A stretch of DNA of 55,336 nucleotides. Source: Patescibacteria group bacterium (lineage in GTDB: Bacteria; Patescibacteriota; Saccharimonadia; Saccharimonadales; UBA4665). Position 1 is the stretch's first letter, and every line of letters begins with the position of its first letter. The notes beneath the pieces were generated by a model. It saw only the letters and a program-made list of their open reading frames with translations. It made no database searches and was not told the origin of the DNA. Both the position numbers and the translations under genes were made by a program. This document shows, piece by piece, positions 15,001 through 21,600 of the stretch. Location of the stretch: contig JARXKN010000004.1 of the NCBI GenBank assembly GCA_030271625.1, positions 1-55,336 on the forward strand. The letters run 5' to 3'.

Positions 15001-18000
15001 CCATCAGTGTGGTTGACATCAGTAACCCGGCTTCACCTACCATCGTTGGAACCATAACAACGCCAAGTGCGCCATATAGCTTAGCTGTTTCTGGACGATA
15101 TCTTTTCGCAACGGGTGGTAGTGCAAATACGCTGCAGGTGTACGACATAGGCGGGGCTTACGTGCAGCAGTTGGAGACAGGCTCAATCGAGGCCGCATCT
15201 GCATCAGTAACCGGTGCTGCCAACATTCAAGGCGCACTCACCACCCAGTCTTCCGCAACAATTGGCACCAACCTCCAGGTGGGAAGAGACCTCAGTGTCT
15301 ATGGCAACGTTAACCTCGGTGGAGCAACCTCTACCTCCGCGGCTGCAACACCAGCGTTTGTGAAACAAACCACTACACAAACCAGTACGGCAAAGTTAAC
15401 ACAGACGATGGCCGTAACTTCCACAAGCGGTAACTTGTTAGTTGCGACGGTGGGCACGAACTCGACGACATCGCCTAAGGTAAACAGTATTACCGATACC
15501 GCCGGCAACACATGGCTGCTGGCATCCCGAGGTTACTCCAATGGTCCAAGCGGTCGTATAGAAATCTGGTATGCCGCCAATGCGCAGGCCATTACCTCTG
15601 TATCTGTTAACTTCGATGCAGCGTCACCGTATACGATTAACGTCAGTGAATACAGCGGTGTTGCGGCCACCGATCCGCTCGATGAATTTGCTGGTAACTC
15701 GGATGGTGTCACTTCTACGAACGTGACAACCCCGGGTATCACCACGGCAGTTAATAATGAGTTGGTTATTGCGGCGATTGGTCGCGGCAACGGTGCCACC
15801 ACCACTGCAACACCGGCAGGTTTCACAAACCTTAACACTCAACTGACCGTGACGCCAAATACCTACCAAAACTCGGCCTACCTCGTAAAAGCCGCAGCTG
15901 GTGCGGTGAATGCCAGCTGGACGCTGAGCTCAACATCGCTTTCAGGCGCGGCAATTGTGGCATTTAAGCCGGCTGCAGCAGTGACGATGCCAACACGCAC
16001 TAACATTACTGGTAACGTTGGCATTAACACTGCTACATCGGATATCAACTCTGCGCTAACTGTAGTTGGCAACCCCAATAGCTTGAGTACACCAGTTGCC
16101 ATTTTCCAAGCTGCCCCAGGCCAGACTGGAAATATCTTCCAGGTCCAAGACGCTAATGCCAACCAAACGCTCACTGTGAACTCTCGTGGCTCGGTCATTG
16201 CCGGGGTTATACCCCAGAACATTACGTATACAGATGGTTTTGAATCTGGTTCGACAGCAGCTTACGGCGTCAATGGTAGCGGTGGTGCGATTGACAGTGT
16301 CCAAAAACACAGTGGTAACAATGCTCTTCATATAAACATAACAACCGGCTATAACAACTACAATAAATATGTCCCGGCGACTGATATGATCGACGCCGTG
16401 GCGTATGTGTATTCAACATCATCCGCCACCAACGGCAACCCAAACATCTTTGAAATCGGGACCGGGCAATTTGCAGGCATCACGTTTACCAGAAATGACG
16501 CTAACGGAGGCTTTAGTCTCTACGACCGTGCCACTGTCACGTCGCTAGCTACTACTGCAACGACATTCCCCCTGAACCAATGGAACAAAGTCGAGATGAA
16601 ACTATCGATGAAGGGCAGTATCCTGACCGTAACCGCATACCTGAACGACGTCCAAATCATGACAGCCAGTGAGTATTTCTCGTCCACAACTCTCTTTTAC
16701 ATTCAGCTGGGTGACACTGACAGCAATATTACGACAAATATGTGGTGGGATGACTTTACCTATACACTGAGTCCAACGGTCAATTCGGCTTTCCAGGTGA
16801 ATGGCGTTACCTCCCTGCAGGCAGTTGCAGGCCAGACTGGTAATCTCCTTGATTTCTTAGATTCCAACGGAAATAGTAAAGCGCGTGTTGATCAATATGG
16901 TAACGCCTCCTTCACTGACTTCAACGCCGGTGACATAACGGTGAGGCCTTACGGCGATTCGATCCTTGGCCTTGATATTAGGCAAAACTCAGGCACCCAA
17001 AGTGCCGATTTGCTACGGGTGACTGATAACGCCGCCAGCAACTATTTGTTTGCCGTCAACGGTAATGGCAAAGTGGCAATTGGCCAGACAACCGCTACCT
17101 ACAACCTCGATCAGCTGTCTAGCGCCAACACCTATATAACGCGCATCAAGAACAGTAACACCGGTACTGCTGCGGGCGGCGTGCTGATTGATCTGCCAAC
17201 CACTGCCACCAGTGGCCGCTACATCGGCTTCGCCCATGGCGGCACAGTCGGTGGTAACATCGGTGTCGTTAACGGTACGACTGTAGCCTACAGCACTACC
17301 GGAGCTGACTACTCTGAATACTTTGCGGCTGACCCAGGCAATGTGCCTAGCGCCGGCGAGCTGGTCGCGCTCGACACCACGAACGATAAAACTGTGATGG
17401 CCGGTACTACTGGCATGAAGACGGCCGTTGGAGTTGTTTCGACCGCCCCTGGCTTTGTTGGTAATAGCCCTGTTTGTTTAGCCGACGACCCTGACTGTGA
17501 TGCTCACTATCGTGAGTACAATGCGATTGTAGCTTTGAGCGGGCAGGTGCCGGTTAAGGTCAGCGTGGCCGGCGGCGCCATCCACGCCGGTGACGCCATT
17601 GGCTTCTCAACGGTGGCCGGTATTGGTCAGCGCGTTACCAGCGGTCCAATTGTGGGCTACGCCCAACAAGCTACCAGCGTCGACGGCACTATCCAGGTCT
17701 TGATCCGTCCGGGCAGCCTTGGCCAAGATGGCGGCGACTTGCAGGCTTCTAGTATTTCTGGCAACTCATTGCAGGTCAGCGGCGATGTCAATATCGGTGG
17801 ATCTACGTCCATTGCAGCTGACTTGAACGTTGGCGGTACCACTACTCTCAACAAGCTCGTGGTTACAGGCGACACCATCTTGAAGGGTGCACTCAACGTC
17901 ACTGGCAACGCCAGCTTTGCAGCCGACCTGACCGTGGCAGGTACAACTACGGTGGCCGATATTACGGTAAATGGCAAGATTGTTAGCAAGGGCAGTGCAC

Positions 18001-18350
18001 CTGTCCTGGTCGTTGGTACCGCTGCCGGCACCAGCACTACGACCCAGCCAGCGCCAAGTGCCTCAGTTGACGGCACCGATACGGCCGGTACTATAACCGT
18101 TACGAGTGGCATGACCGTTACCGATCCAGGCGTCCTAGCCGAACTAACCTTTGCCAAGGGCTACCCAGCTGGAACAAACTTCAAGGTTTCCTTAACGCCT
18201 ACCAACGGCAACGCCATCGACATTCATGTTTACGTAGAAAAGACTGCTACAGGCTTCAAGCTTGTCAGCAAGGATAAGATTCTAGCTGGTACCAGCTACA
18301 GCTTTGACTACATTGTTATCGGTGCTCAGCAAGTTGCTACTACTCCTTAG
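1..18350 (+). CDS. Giant tail-fibre-like repeat protein, 5' end outside window (giant 1)
   Basis: The frame is open from base 3 to the TAG at 18348-18350 (6,115 residues visible), so the true start lies upstream; the first in-frame TTG at 258 is not a credible start. Composition is Gly/Thr/Ala/Ser/Asn-rich with few charged residues. The first ~11 kb is made of phage-tail-fibre-like modules (GGTG..TAAGARTNLG, GGDLTGTYPNPTIAK, GQCLIGNTG). Then follow six Kelch repeats (~11,070-12,015; motif YNGYIYVVGG), more fibre modules, seven LVIVD-type repeats (~14,245-15,155; motif GRYAYVTN..V.DISNP), a beta-sandwich-like region (~15,340-15,985), a LamG/concanavalin-like region (~16,215-16,780), a domain with DYSEYF (~17,300-17,720) resembling tail-spike/Peptidase_G2-like domains, and a ~95-residue C-terminal domain shared with the next giant gene. 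It is probably a secreted, anchored fibre or adhesin; no enzyme motif was recognised. Function is inferred from architecture only. Confidence 0.85.
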   Translation, partial: TNITGSIAGNVLTLGYTGTLSVARGGTGAGTAAGARTNLGAAASGANSDITSLTGLTTALSVAQGGTGAATFTSNGVLFGNAAGALQATAAGTTGQCLIGNTASAPTFSSCSAAAAGATPGGAAGGDLTGTYPNPTIAKIQGTTVTTSSVASGNILQYNGTAFVNQSLSGDVTLSSTAVATIANAAVTGTKIASATITGANIAANTVANGNLVNSAVTVTAGTGLSGGGSVALGASTTVNIANTTVAANSYGSASSVATFTVNGQGQLTTAASTAIAIAATQITSGNYVATLGALTGLTTTGNSGTGSTPTLSVTYGSGANTAAQGNTSLSFTGTGNLTGAISGTAGGGFTTTTLTVVSNPSFSGLVSANGGLSVATATSFTNAGSTLNTAIAISDKAAGGAIGTAAATVDASTTFNVNQTTAAQTLSLPSPTTTTAGRIVYVNNVGTSSFSMGGLTINTAQSQGFEWNGTAWVQMNATLAGTGLTQSGNIINSSAATSVTNDTNITGSISANVLTLGFTGTLSVARGGTGSGTAAGARTNLGAAASGANSDITSLTGLTTALSVAQGGTGATSFTSNGLLYGNGTGSVLVTAAGTTGQCLIGNTGAAPSFSSCSAAAGGASPGGAAGGDLTGTYPNPTIAKLQGTTLTTSSVASGNILQYNGTAWVNQSVSGDITLSSTAVATIATAAVTGAKIANNTITNTNLASGSFTNITGVGALTVGVWNATAVGLLYGGTGATTAAGARTNLGAAASGANSDITSLSGLTTALSTGQGGTGVTTLTANGVVYGNGSGALGATAAGTTGQCLVATTGAAPSFGSCAAAAGGATTVGTIDTGTYSANGGSIASGSLYLQTASATAVGLVNTGAQTFAGAKTFNGTLTVAATGSNALALSGAPAASATSSLAQLGNTLVGGNAVANGGTFLSVNAAGSGAGSAADFLNFQLGGTTKLLVTNTGAVTATSFAGDGSALTNLNGSNIATGTVANARLTNAGALTVTAGTGLSGGGSVALGATTTLNLANTTVAANSYGSASSVATFTVNAQGQLTTAASTAIAIAATQITSGNYVATLGALTGLTTTGNSGTGSTPTLSVTYGSGANTAAQGNTALSYTGTGNLTGAISGTAGGGFTTTTLTVVNNPSFSGLVSANGGLTVATSNTFTNAGATLNTAIAISDKAAGGAIGTAAATVDAATTFNINQTTSGQTLSLPSPTTTTAGRIAYVSNVGTTSFLLSGVTVQAATTQSFEWNGTAWVAMNNPVAGTGLTQSGNVINSSAATSVTNDTNITGSISANILTLGFTGNLSVARGGTGSGTAAGARTNLGAAASGANSDITSLTGLTTALSVAQGGTGATSFTSNGLLYGNGAGAVLVTAAGTTGQCLTGNTGAAPSFVSCATSASGATPGGAAGGDLTGTYPNPTIAKIQGTTVTTASVVSGNILQFNGTAFVNQSLSGDVTLSSTAVATIANSAVTSAKIADGTITGTDIAATTVTNGNLVNSAVTVTAGTGLSGGGSTALGASTTLNLANTTVAANSYGSASSVATFTVNAQGQLTTAATTAIAIDTSQITSGTLASARISGAYSGITGVGTLTGLTVSGTSFLQGAATVGSTSANGQLKFLDGTADGFTGSVQLAGAIAANQTYTLPTTGGTFCLNTNNCNYQTSGSYALTTDTTNFIRNQSSQQASSNFNISGTGTAATSLLTPTLDVAVAGALGLGGSTATSVTIAKAGVATTVAGSLSVTQASTFTGLVTANGGLTVAGATSITGATTINTTGTANTSIGNATGTVGITGATTINGNTSVAGTNTFTVGTGATALGGTLAVTGTTGLTGALTANAATFNGAVSISSTNTFTVGTGATTLGGTLAVTGAQTFTGATTHNGSVTISGTNALTTGTGAVTLGVLGAGIVQSTSGGLLSSGAVDRNSASLLSGTLSVANGGSGNTSYTNTGVLYYNGTNFVSTAASTGAQCLITTGSGVAPTWGSCTNGSSAVSSVNTFNGAISIVGTANQVNVSNAANTITLSTPQDINTTAAVQFGKVFVSTATNPGVGTALIYANNTNAGPTGNLADLQTNGTSKFSVSTAGAVTAASTITAVGVNGGTGLIQGTGGLTIGGTVTLSNLNTAGVVHTNGSGVLSTSAVVLGTDTSGAYVQSVGAGTGTTVGGTASVPTVNVTYGAGANNAAAGANTFTCPSGGSNLSGGGTVVTIGASGTTCAALAVVNNPTFSGLITGQANTTGFALTGTPVAGTGITSLLQVGSAIAGGNTAANGGTYFGLNAPAAGAGSAADFLNFQLNGTTKLLVTNAGAVTATSFAGDGSALTNLNGSNIATGTVANARLTNAGALTVTAGTGLSGGGSVALGGTTTVNLANTTVAANSYGSTSSVATFTVNAQGQLTTAASTAIAISTAQVTSGNYVATLGALTGLTTTGNTGTGSTPTLAVAYGSGANNAAAGANTFTCPSGGSNLSGGGTVVTIGTSGTTCAALAVVNNPTFSGLVSANGGLSVSGTAAFLKGTDYVTTGTTNDVAFGAGSLIRLTGASAQTITGIAGGTDGRILTLVNAAAQGATISNNSASSAAANRIITGTGADVTLPAGASITLAYDSGASLWRVTGSVAATSAGVTTIGALDGQAKNANGAAISGASLYLQSADATNVGIVTTAAQTFGGAKTFNALLTASAGVTASGGAVSLTGNAASSLTTSAGALTLTSAAAATWSTGAGNLTLQAGSGVVSLGTSTSLTANGALSVTSGGATTLSIDAGGAAALNLGTTNANAVSISKAGVATTVNGSFTVTQATTLSALNTAGVVHTNASGVLSTGLVALGTETSGAYVQSVGAGTGTTVGGTASVPTVNVTYGSGANTAAQGNTALTFNGSGNLTGSLSGTAGGGFTTTTLALVNNPSFTGLVTANGGLSVGSTTVIGQAKFLDGTADGFTGSIQLAGAIAANQTYTLPTTGGTFCLNTNNCNYQASGSYALTSDTTNFIRNQSTSQTGNFNVFATSGVAGVLQGASGQDIAQFKNNSGTVVANVDQFGNFAASAGTFTVSNASNNSASLSINRTNTNATASVITQNGANVALTGSANGNANANVLNGANFANVTPIANNAFYAVNVGTGFNDILRYNGTQLISGTGIVQSAAISGTYANLTGTGALATGSIASGFGTISTGNNITTTAGIQGGTLANTGSSFAVNASGNVTTALSGTTGATLVCQNASSVLATCTNTYAQTNDTTNFIRNQSSQQASSNFNISGTGTAATSLLTPTLDVASAGALGLGTATATSVSISKAGVATTVNGSLTVTQAASLSSTLGVTGATTLSSTLAVTGASTFTGLATFNGGATLAANQNLTLTTGTGTITQGYTNGTTGTAETKTVTNSNASATTATVTGQNFALVGGTNANASANTITGINFANVTGVANNTFNGINFGTGFNNLINYNGTQILSGTGILQSAAISGTYANLTGTGALATGSIASGFGTISTANNITTTTQIQGGTFANTGSSFAVNASGNVKTALDATSGTTLVCQNASSNLSTCTNTYAQTNDTTNFIRNQNGSAQATSNFWISGSGRADTSILTPSIDVATAGTLSLGTGTATALTVAKAGIATTVAGSLSVTQTSTFTGLLTANGGITVANNSAFSQTGSGTFSTGTGAVSVNGATTVKPANSSSAFSVQTSTGGSLVNVDTTNNNVALNSTNSGQLAPFATNTNALTVGRNHMGQVYYNGYIYVVGGSNGSVFTNTVSYARVNADGSTGTWTTSGSTMPAIMEENKVVVVNGYLYVLGGYNSSNFVVSSVYYSKINSDGSLGAFATSSNPLPSTRWQGSAFTYNGYIYYLAGADDANGFFSTLYYAKANPDGSTGAWTTSANSLPTALLQITTAVSNGYVYALGGLPSSGPPVATIYYAKLNADGSNGAFATTTTPLPTTLRAGTTVVANGTIYYLGGSTTAASSPTSTVYYASLGANGDISGTFKTNTNALPANRQFASSVIANGYVYEIGGSDGTSWLSTVYYASTSRIAINGSVDLVGNSGTNLAEGGTGGSLTAGNTSIVGTFNVQDAASFNGSVSVANAFAVQGASAFSSTAGFTGVVTLGAASSTTGQLKLANAGSAFTTTIQSAAYAQNSTLTIPAASASDTFCLQTLNNCVGTAATSIGALDGGTANVKGATLASNVFYLQSASASFAGLVNTTAQTFAGDKTFTGFVASTHFEAIATSSSNTPLYAQGAASATAATQVNRGATGQIGDLLQFQDVNGYTHGSFNANGSQLILGRVTSSNATSQGKLLFADGTLDNFSVTVQPATITGSSKVYTIPNSSAGTDTFCLQTFNNCVGTAATSIGALDGGTANATGATITSNVFYLQSASTSFAGLVNTAAQSFIGPKTFTTAATAGGASTLTVAPGAHTAVTVEVNNTNIQGNTQTITGAIATQRFNLFGQSTITAGSALAVTDTATVAIAGAPIKAGSATITNTSALLIQGGAVGAATNSYGLNVNAQTGATNNYAAIFQGGSVGIGTAAPGASLDVTGAASIAAQLKTTSTSGTVLKLLGSGGAGITSTQTGISLQGVDSAGAIGINLGVVNNNGVGLQFSAGAATTGIKGIFSGGAGLSGSYINLQQTGAATGTGTNSENLILLNRNQTVSTGTLTETGNIIDITNNCSGAGTCTDTSSIININQQYANASGTVLKVTSAGSGNLFQVTDSTATAADVFTIANGGSTTVKSQTNSGTAFVVQNASGVNLLASDTTNMRLSVGSIGTQTSQLFVSGNIPTSTIANLGTATAPRDIVVQGRYAYIALSSSPYGIAVYDITVPSSPTLVGSSNVGNGSSGIAVAGNYAYVTNFLNSTVSIFDITNPAAPTSVGTATVGGGPTDIVVSGKYIYVTNNSGNSFSVVDVSNPTAPVTLAATATNTGPSGVTVQGKYLYVTDKNANNLQIYDVSNPATPVLTTAAGSYAGANQPVITRVVGRYAYIVNSGNNTLNIADISNPTTVTSVGSVTVGTTPHSVSVNGRFAYVTNFGGTTISVVDISNPASPTIVGTITTPSAPYSLAVSGRYLFATGGSANTLQVYDIGGAYVQQLETGSIEAASASVTGAANIQGALTTQSSATIGTNLQVGRDLSVYGNVNLGGATSTSAAATPAFVKQTTTQTSTAKLTQTMAVTSTSGNLLVATVGTNSTTSPKVNSITDTAGNTWLLASRGYSNGPSGRIEIWYAANAQAITSVSVNFDAASPYTINVSEYSGVAATDPLDEFAGNSDGVTSTNVTTPGITTAVNNELVIAAIGRGNGATTTATPAGFTNLNTQLTVTPNTYQNSAYLVKAAAGAVNASWTLSSTSLSGAAIVAFKPAAAVTMPTRTNITGNVGINTATSDINSALTVVGNPNSLSTPVAIFQAAPGQTGNIFQVQDANANQTLTVNSRGSVIAGVIPQNITYTDGFESGSTAAYGVNGSGGAIDSVQKHSGNNALHINITTGYNNYNKYVPATDMIDAVAYVYSTSSATNGNPNIFEIGTGQFAGITFTRNDANGGFSLYDRATVTSLATTATTFPLNQWNKVEMKLSMKGSILTVTAYLNDVQIMTASEYFSSTTLFYIQLGDTDSNITTNMWWDDFTYTLSPTVNSAFQVNGVTSLQAVAGQTGNLLDFLDSNGNSKARVDQYGNASFTDFNAGDITVRPYGDSILGLDIRQNSGTQSADLLRVTDNAASNYLFAVNGNGKVAIGQTTATYNLDQLSSANTYITRIKNSNTGTAAGGVLIDLPTTATSGRYIGFAHGGTVGGNIGVVNGTTVAYSTTGADYSEYFAADPGNVPSAGELVALDTTNDKTVMAGTTGMKTAVGVVSTAPGFVGNSPVCLADDPDCDAHYREYNAIVALSGQVPVKVSVAGGAIHAGDAIGFSTVAGIGQRVTSGPIVGYAQQATSVDGTIQVLIRPGSLGQDGGDLQASSISGNSLQVSGDVNIGGSTSIAADLNVGGTTTLNKLVVTGDTILKGALNVTGNASFAADLTVAGTTTVADITVNGKIVSKGSAPVLVVGTAAGTSTTTQPAPSASVDGTDTAGTITVTSGMTVTDPGVLAELTFAKGYPAGTNFKVSLTPTNGNAIDIHVYVEKTATGFKLVSKDKILAGTSYSFDYIVIGAQQVATTP
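660..1941 (+). repeat. Long internal module of giant 1, copy A
   Basis: This ~1.28 kb module runs from TAGTGLSGGGSVALG to GTYPNPTIAKLQG. It recurs at 2991-4269 with an offset of 2,331 bp at the left end and 2,328 bp at the right end, i.e. a one-codon net indel. Its second half also occurs at 3-427. Protein sequence is nearly the same while many third codon positions differ. Confidence 0.85.
2991..4269 (+). repeat. Long internal module of giant 1, copy B
   Basis: Second copy of the module at 660-1941. Bases 4201-4267 are identical to 361-427 (67 nt, offset exactly 3,840), the longest exact repeat I noticed; the rest differs mainly at synonymous positions. Confidence 0.85.
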
Positions 18351-18378
18351 TACTTGGCACGGTAATAGTTACGCAACC

Positions 18379-18387
18379 TGTGGATAA
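18379..18387 (-). promoter_or_regulatory. Perfect DnaA-box 9-mer upstream of giant 2
   Basis: TGTGGATAA on the plus strand is the exact complement of the DnaA-box consensus TTATCCACA. It lies 304 bp before the ATG of the giant gene at 18691. The same 9-mer, again preceded by CC, lies 320 bp before the third giant gene (48189-48197). A single site could be chance; the matched placement is what makes it notable. Confidence 0.4.
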
Positions 18388-18622
18388 GTATCGTTGTAGT
18401 TATTAATAAGTTCTTGATGTATAAAGCAGATGAAGCTTGTTGTTATTCTTACTATGTAAAATACTTCAGAGCATTCTCCCTGTCTGGTAAGCCATAAACG
18501 GTATCAAGTAGAGCGAGCTATTGATAATTCCAAATAGCCCAAAAAAAGCTGTAGCAACAACAACATATTTATGACGGCTTCTTTTTAAAGGCGTGTTTTG
18601 GGCGTTACCCCTGTTAATATGC
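18388..18622. other. AT-rich intergenic stretch before giant 2
   Basis: No ORF or tRNA is seen. There is a weak hairpin (GCTATT 18517-18522 with AATAGC 18533-18538), not followed by a T-run. No convincing terminator for the upstream giant gene is visible in 18351-18622. Confidence 0.5.
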
Positions 18623-18651
18623 TTGTGCTAATGATGTTTAGAGCGTAAAAT
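18623..18651 (+). promoter_or_regulatory. Sigma70-type promoter of giant 2
   Basis: TTGTGC (18623-18628), 17-nt spacer, TAAAAT (18646-18651). The -10 ends 39 nt before the ATG. The leader is A-rich with no Shine-Dalgarno. The promoter of the third giant gene has the same layout (TTGTGT-17-TATACT, 37 nt to ATG). Confidence 0.7.
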
Positions 18652-18690
18652 CACGGGAGAGTTACGTAAAATAAAAAGAACAAAACAAAG

Positions 18691-21600
18691 ATGGAACAAG
18701 ACAAATACGGTGTTATGGAAAACTTGGAATCCCCCCAAGCTATTCCCGCTCAACCTGTTTACCGAGAGGGTGACAGTGTCTTGGGGCCGTTAGCTTCTAC
18801 CTATCGTTCGCATACCGTATTGCTGTCACTTATTGTCCTGGCTATCATCATTTTACTGGGCTATGGTACATGGGCACTCGTTCGGGAACGGCACTATAAC
18901 CCAGCAGTAATGGCGTCCACCAATGATGCTCAACTCGAGAAGCAAATAGTGGTTATCCCTGGTACTAATCAGGTCATAACAATTCATTCAAAACTTATAG
19001 TTGAGCGGGGCGTAGCGATAACGGGTGATCTGGCGGTAACTGGTAACGGTAATTTTACTGGTGATGTCACCGCTGATAACATTACCGCTAAGAATATCCG
19101 CGGTACCTTTACAGGCTCGTTTAGCGGTAATGGTGCCGGCCTAACAGGGGTTAATGCGCGAGCCATCACCGGCAGTATTGCCGATAGCCAGCTGAGTGGC
19201 CGCGTTACCTTGCAGGGTAATGCTTTTAACGGCGCTGGTGAGCTAGTTCAGCTGAGCGACAATGGAGCACTGCCAGCTCTTAACGGTAGCAAGTTAACGG
19301 GCGTTAACGCTACTTCTCTTAATGGCCAGAGCCCGAGCTACTTTACCAATGCTAGTAATCTCAGCAGCGGCACAGTGGCTGATAATCGATTGAGTACAAA
19401 TGTTGCCGTCCTCAATGGCACTAATACGTTTTCTGGAGCGAACACATTTACGAGTGGGGCAACGGTGCAGGGTACAATATCTGGCCAATCGGCTATTTTT
19501 AGTAATGCCGTTAGTGCACTTTCCTTAACTCAGAATGGCAATGTTGTTTGTGACGCCAGTGGTAACTGTAGTGGCGTTGGTGGAGCTATTAGCGGCGCCG
19601 GCACAACAAATAATTTAGCACTGTTTACCTCCAGCGGTACAATTGGGAACTCCATCATATCCCAGAGCGGTACCAGCATTACGGTTGCCGGCAGCTTTAC
19701 GGCTACCGCGCTGCAGGGGGATGGCTCGGCGCTTACCAGCGTCAATGCCACGCAACTTAATAGCCAGCCGGCTAGTTATTACCAAGATGCTACCAATCTT
19801 ACGGCCGGTACCATTAGTGCTAGTCGCTTGCCAGCTACTGTAGTTCTCACTACCGCCAACAACAGCTTTAGTGGTACCAACGATTTCACCAGTACGTTAA
19901 GCCACAACGGCAATGCTGTCTGTGACACCACTGGAAACTGTAGTGGCGTTGGTGGTGGCGTCACTACACCGGGTGGGACTGCCGGAAAACTAGCTAAATT
20001 TACCGCCGGCCAAACTATCGCCGATTCTTTGCTTTCCGAATCAGGTTCAACTGTCACTGTTGGCGGCACCTTAGCTGTTAATTCAATTGCCCCAACCGCC
20101 GCCTTATTATTAGGAGTCACGGCTCAGAACGTAACGGTACAGGGTGCCAGTGTCGCTCTAACGTCAACCAGCGGTGCTAACACTAATACGCTTAACTTTG
20201 CTGCTCCGGTCGGTTCCAGTCACACCGTTACTTTGCCCAACGCGAGTGGAACAGTAGCCGTTTCGGCCAGCGGCCCACTAGCTCTCGATGCTAACGGCAA
20301 CCTCACCTGTGCCAGCTGTACGGTCGCTGGCGGCGCAGTCGACTCACTTAACTCAATTAATGGTGCCGTCACAGTGCAGGGAACTGCCAATCAAGTTATT
20401 GTCACTAACAACGGCGGTACGAAGACGATTACCCTGAGCACTCCGCAAGATATTAACACCACGTCTAATGTCACTTTTGGATCGGTAACAGTGACTAACG
20501 CAGTCAGCGCCGGCAGCCTAAGTACGGGCGGTACTTTAGCGGTGACGGGCGCCGCCACAGCCGCTTCCTATAACGGCCTGTCATTAACTGCTACTGCCAA
20601 TGGCTTCACCGTCGCCGGCGGCACCGCCGTGAAGACCCTAACCGTAACCGCCAACGTCAGCCTCGACCAGAATTTAGCGACTACCAGTAGCCCTAGTTTT
20701 GCGGGATTATCGACAACGGGAGTATTAGCGGTCAGTGCCGGCACCGGCATAGTTGGTACCTTTAGTGGCCGCGTTAGCGGTGGCGATGCCGTCGGTAATA
20801 ATGAGTTTGCCACCCTGGGCCAAGTGAGTGGTGCGGTGTCTGGAGTAGCCGGTAACTACATTGCCAACAATACGAGCCTACAAGCCGGTGCGAACTTTAA
20901 CATCTCTGGTAATGGCACGCTTGGGGGCAGCTTAAGTGTCGCCAGCAGCACCAACCTGGTGGGTGCCGTAACGCTCGGTACAGCCAGCACGGCTACAGGC
21001 CAGCTCAAACTCGCTAATGCCGGCAGCGCCTTTTTGGCAACTATCCAGGGTGCTGTTCTGGCGCAGAACACCACGTACACCCTGCCAGCCAGCACCGGTT
21101 CAGCCGACACGATTTGTTTAGTAACGCTTAATAACTGCGTTGGATCGGGCGCCTCCAGTATTGGTGCTATCGACAGCCAAACCCCGAATGCCAACGGTGC
21201 CGTGATCGCCAGCAACACCCTCTACCTACAGTCCGCCAGCGCTTCCAACCCGGGACTAATTAATACCACCACCCAAACCTTTGCCGGCGCCAAGACCTTC
21301 AACGGTGGCGTCACTGTGGCTGCGAGCCAAAGTATAAGACTAGTTGGTGGTATCACCAGCACCCGGCCGGCCAGTCCAACAGCTGGCATGCTCTACTATG
21401 ATTCAACCACCAACCAGATGCTGCAGTACAACGGTAGTAAGTGGGTATCTGACCGCAACACGAGTACTAAGATTGTCGCCGCTTCCAATTCATCACAAGC
21501 CACCAAAGACTCAGCAGACTACGTTGCTACCGGTACTGGTGACCAGGCCACAATTAACACGGCACTCACCGCAGCAGCCGGCGGGAGTGTCTATCTCGCC

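Noticed and set aside
258-18350. TTG at 258 as start of giant 1
   Set aside because: The same frame is open and carries the same repeats (TNITGS, ARTNLG) back to base 3, so the gene begins outside the window.
1-18350. Many long minus-strand ORFs (Val/Pro/Ala-rich) opposite the giant genes
   Set aside because: They mirror the repetitive codons of the plus strand, lack ribosome sites and recur wherever the repeat recurs.
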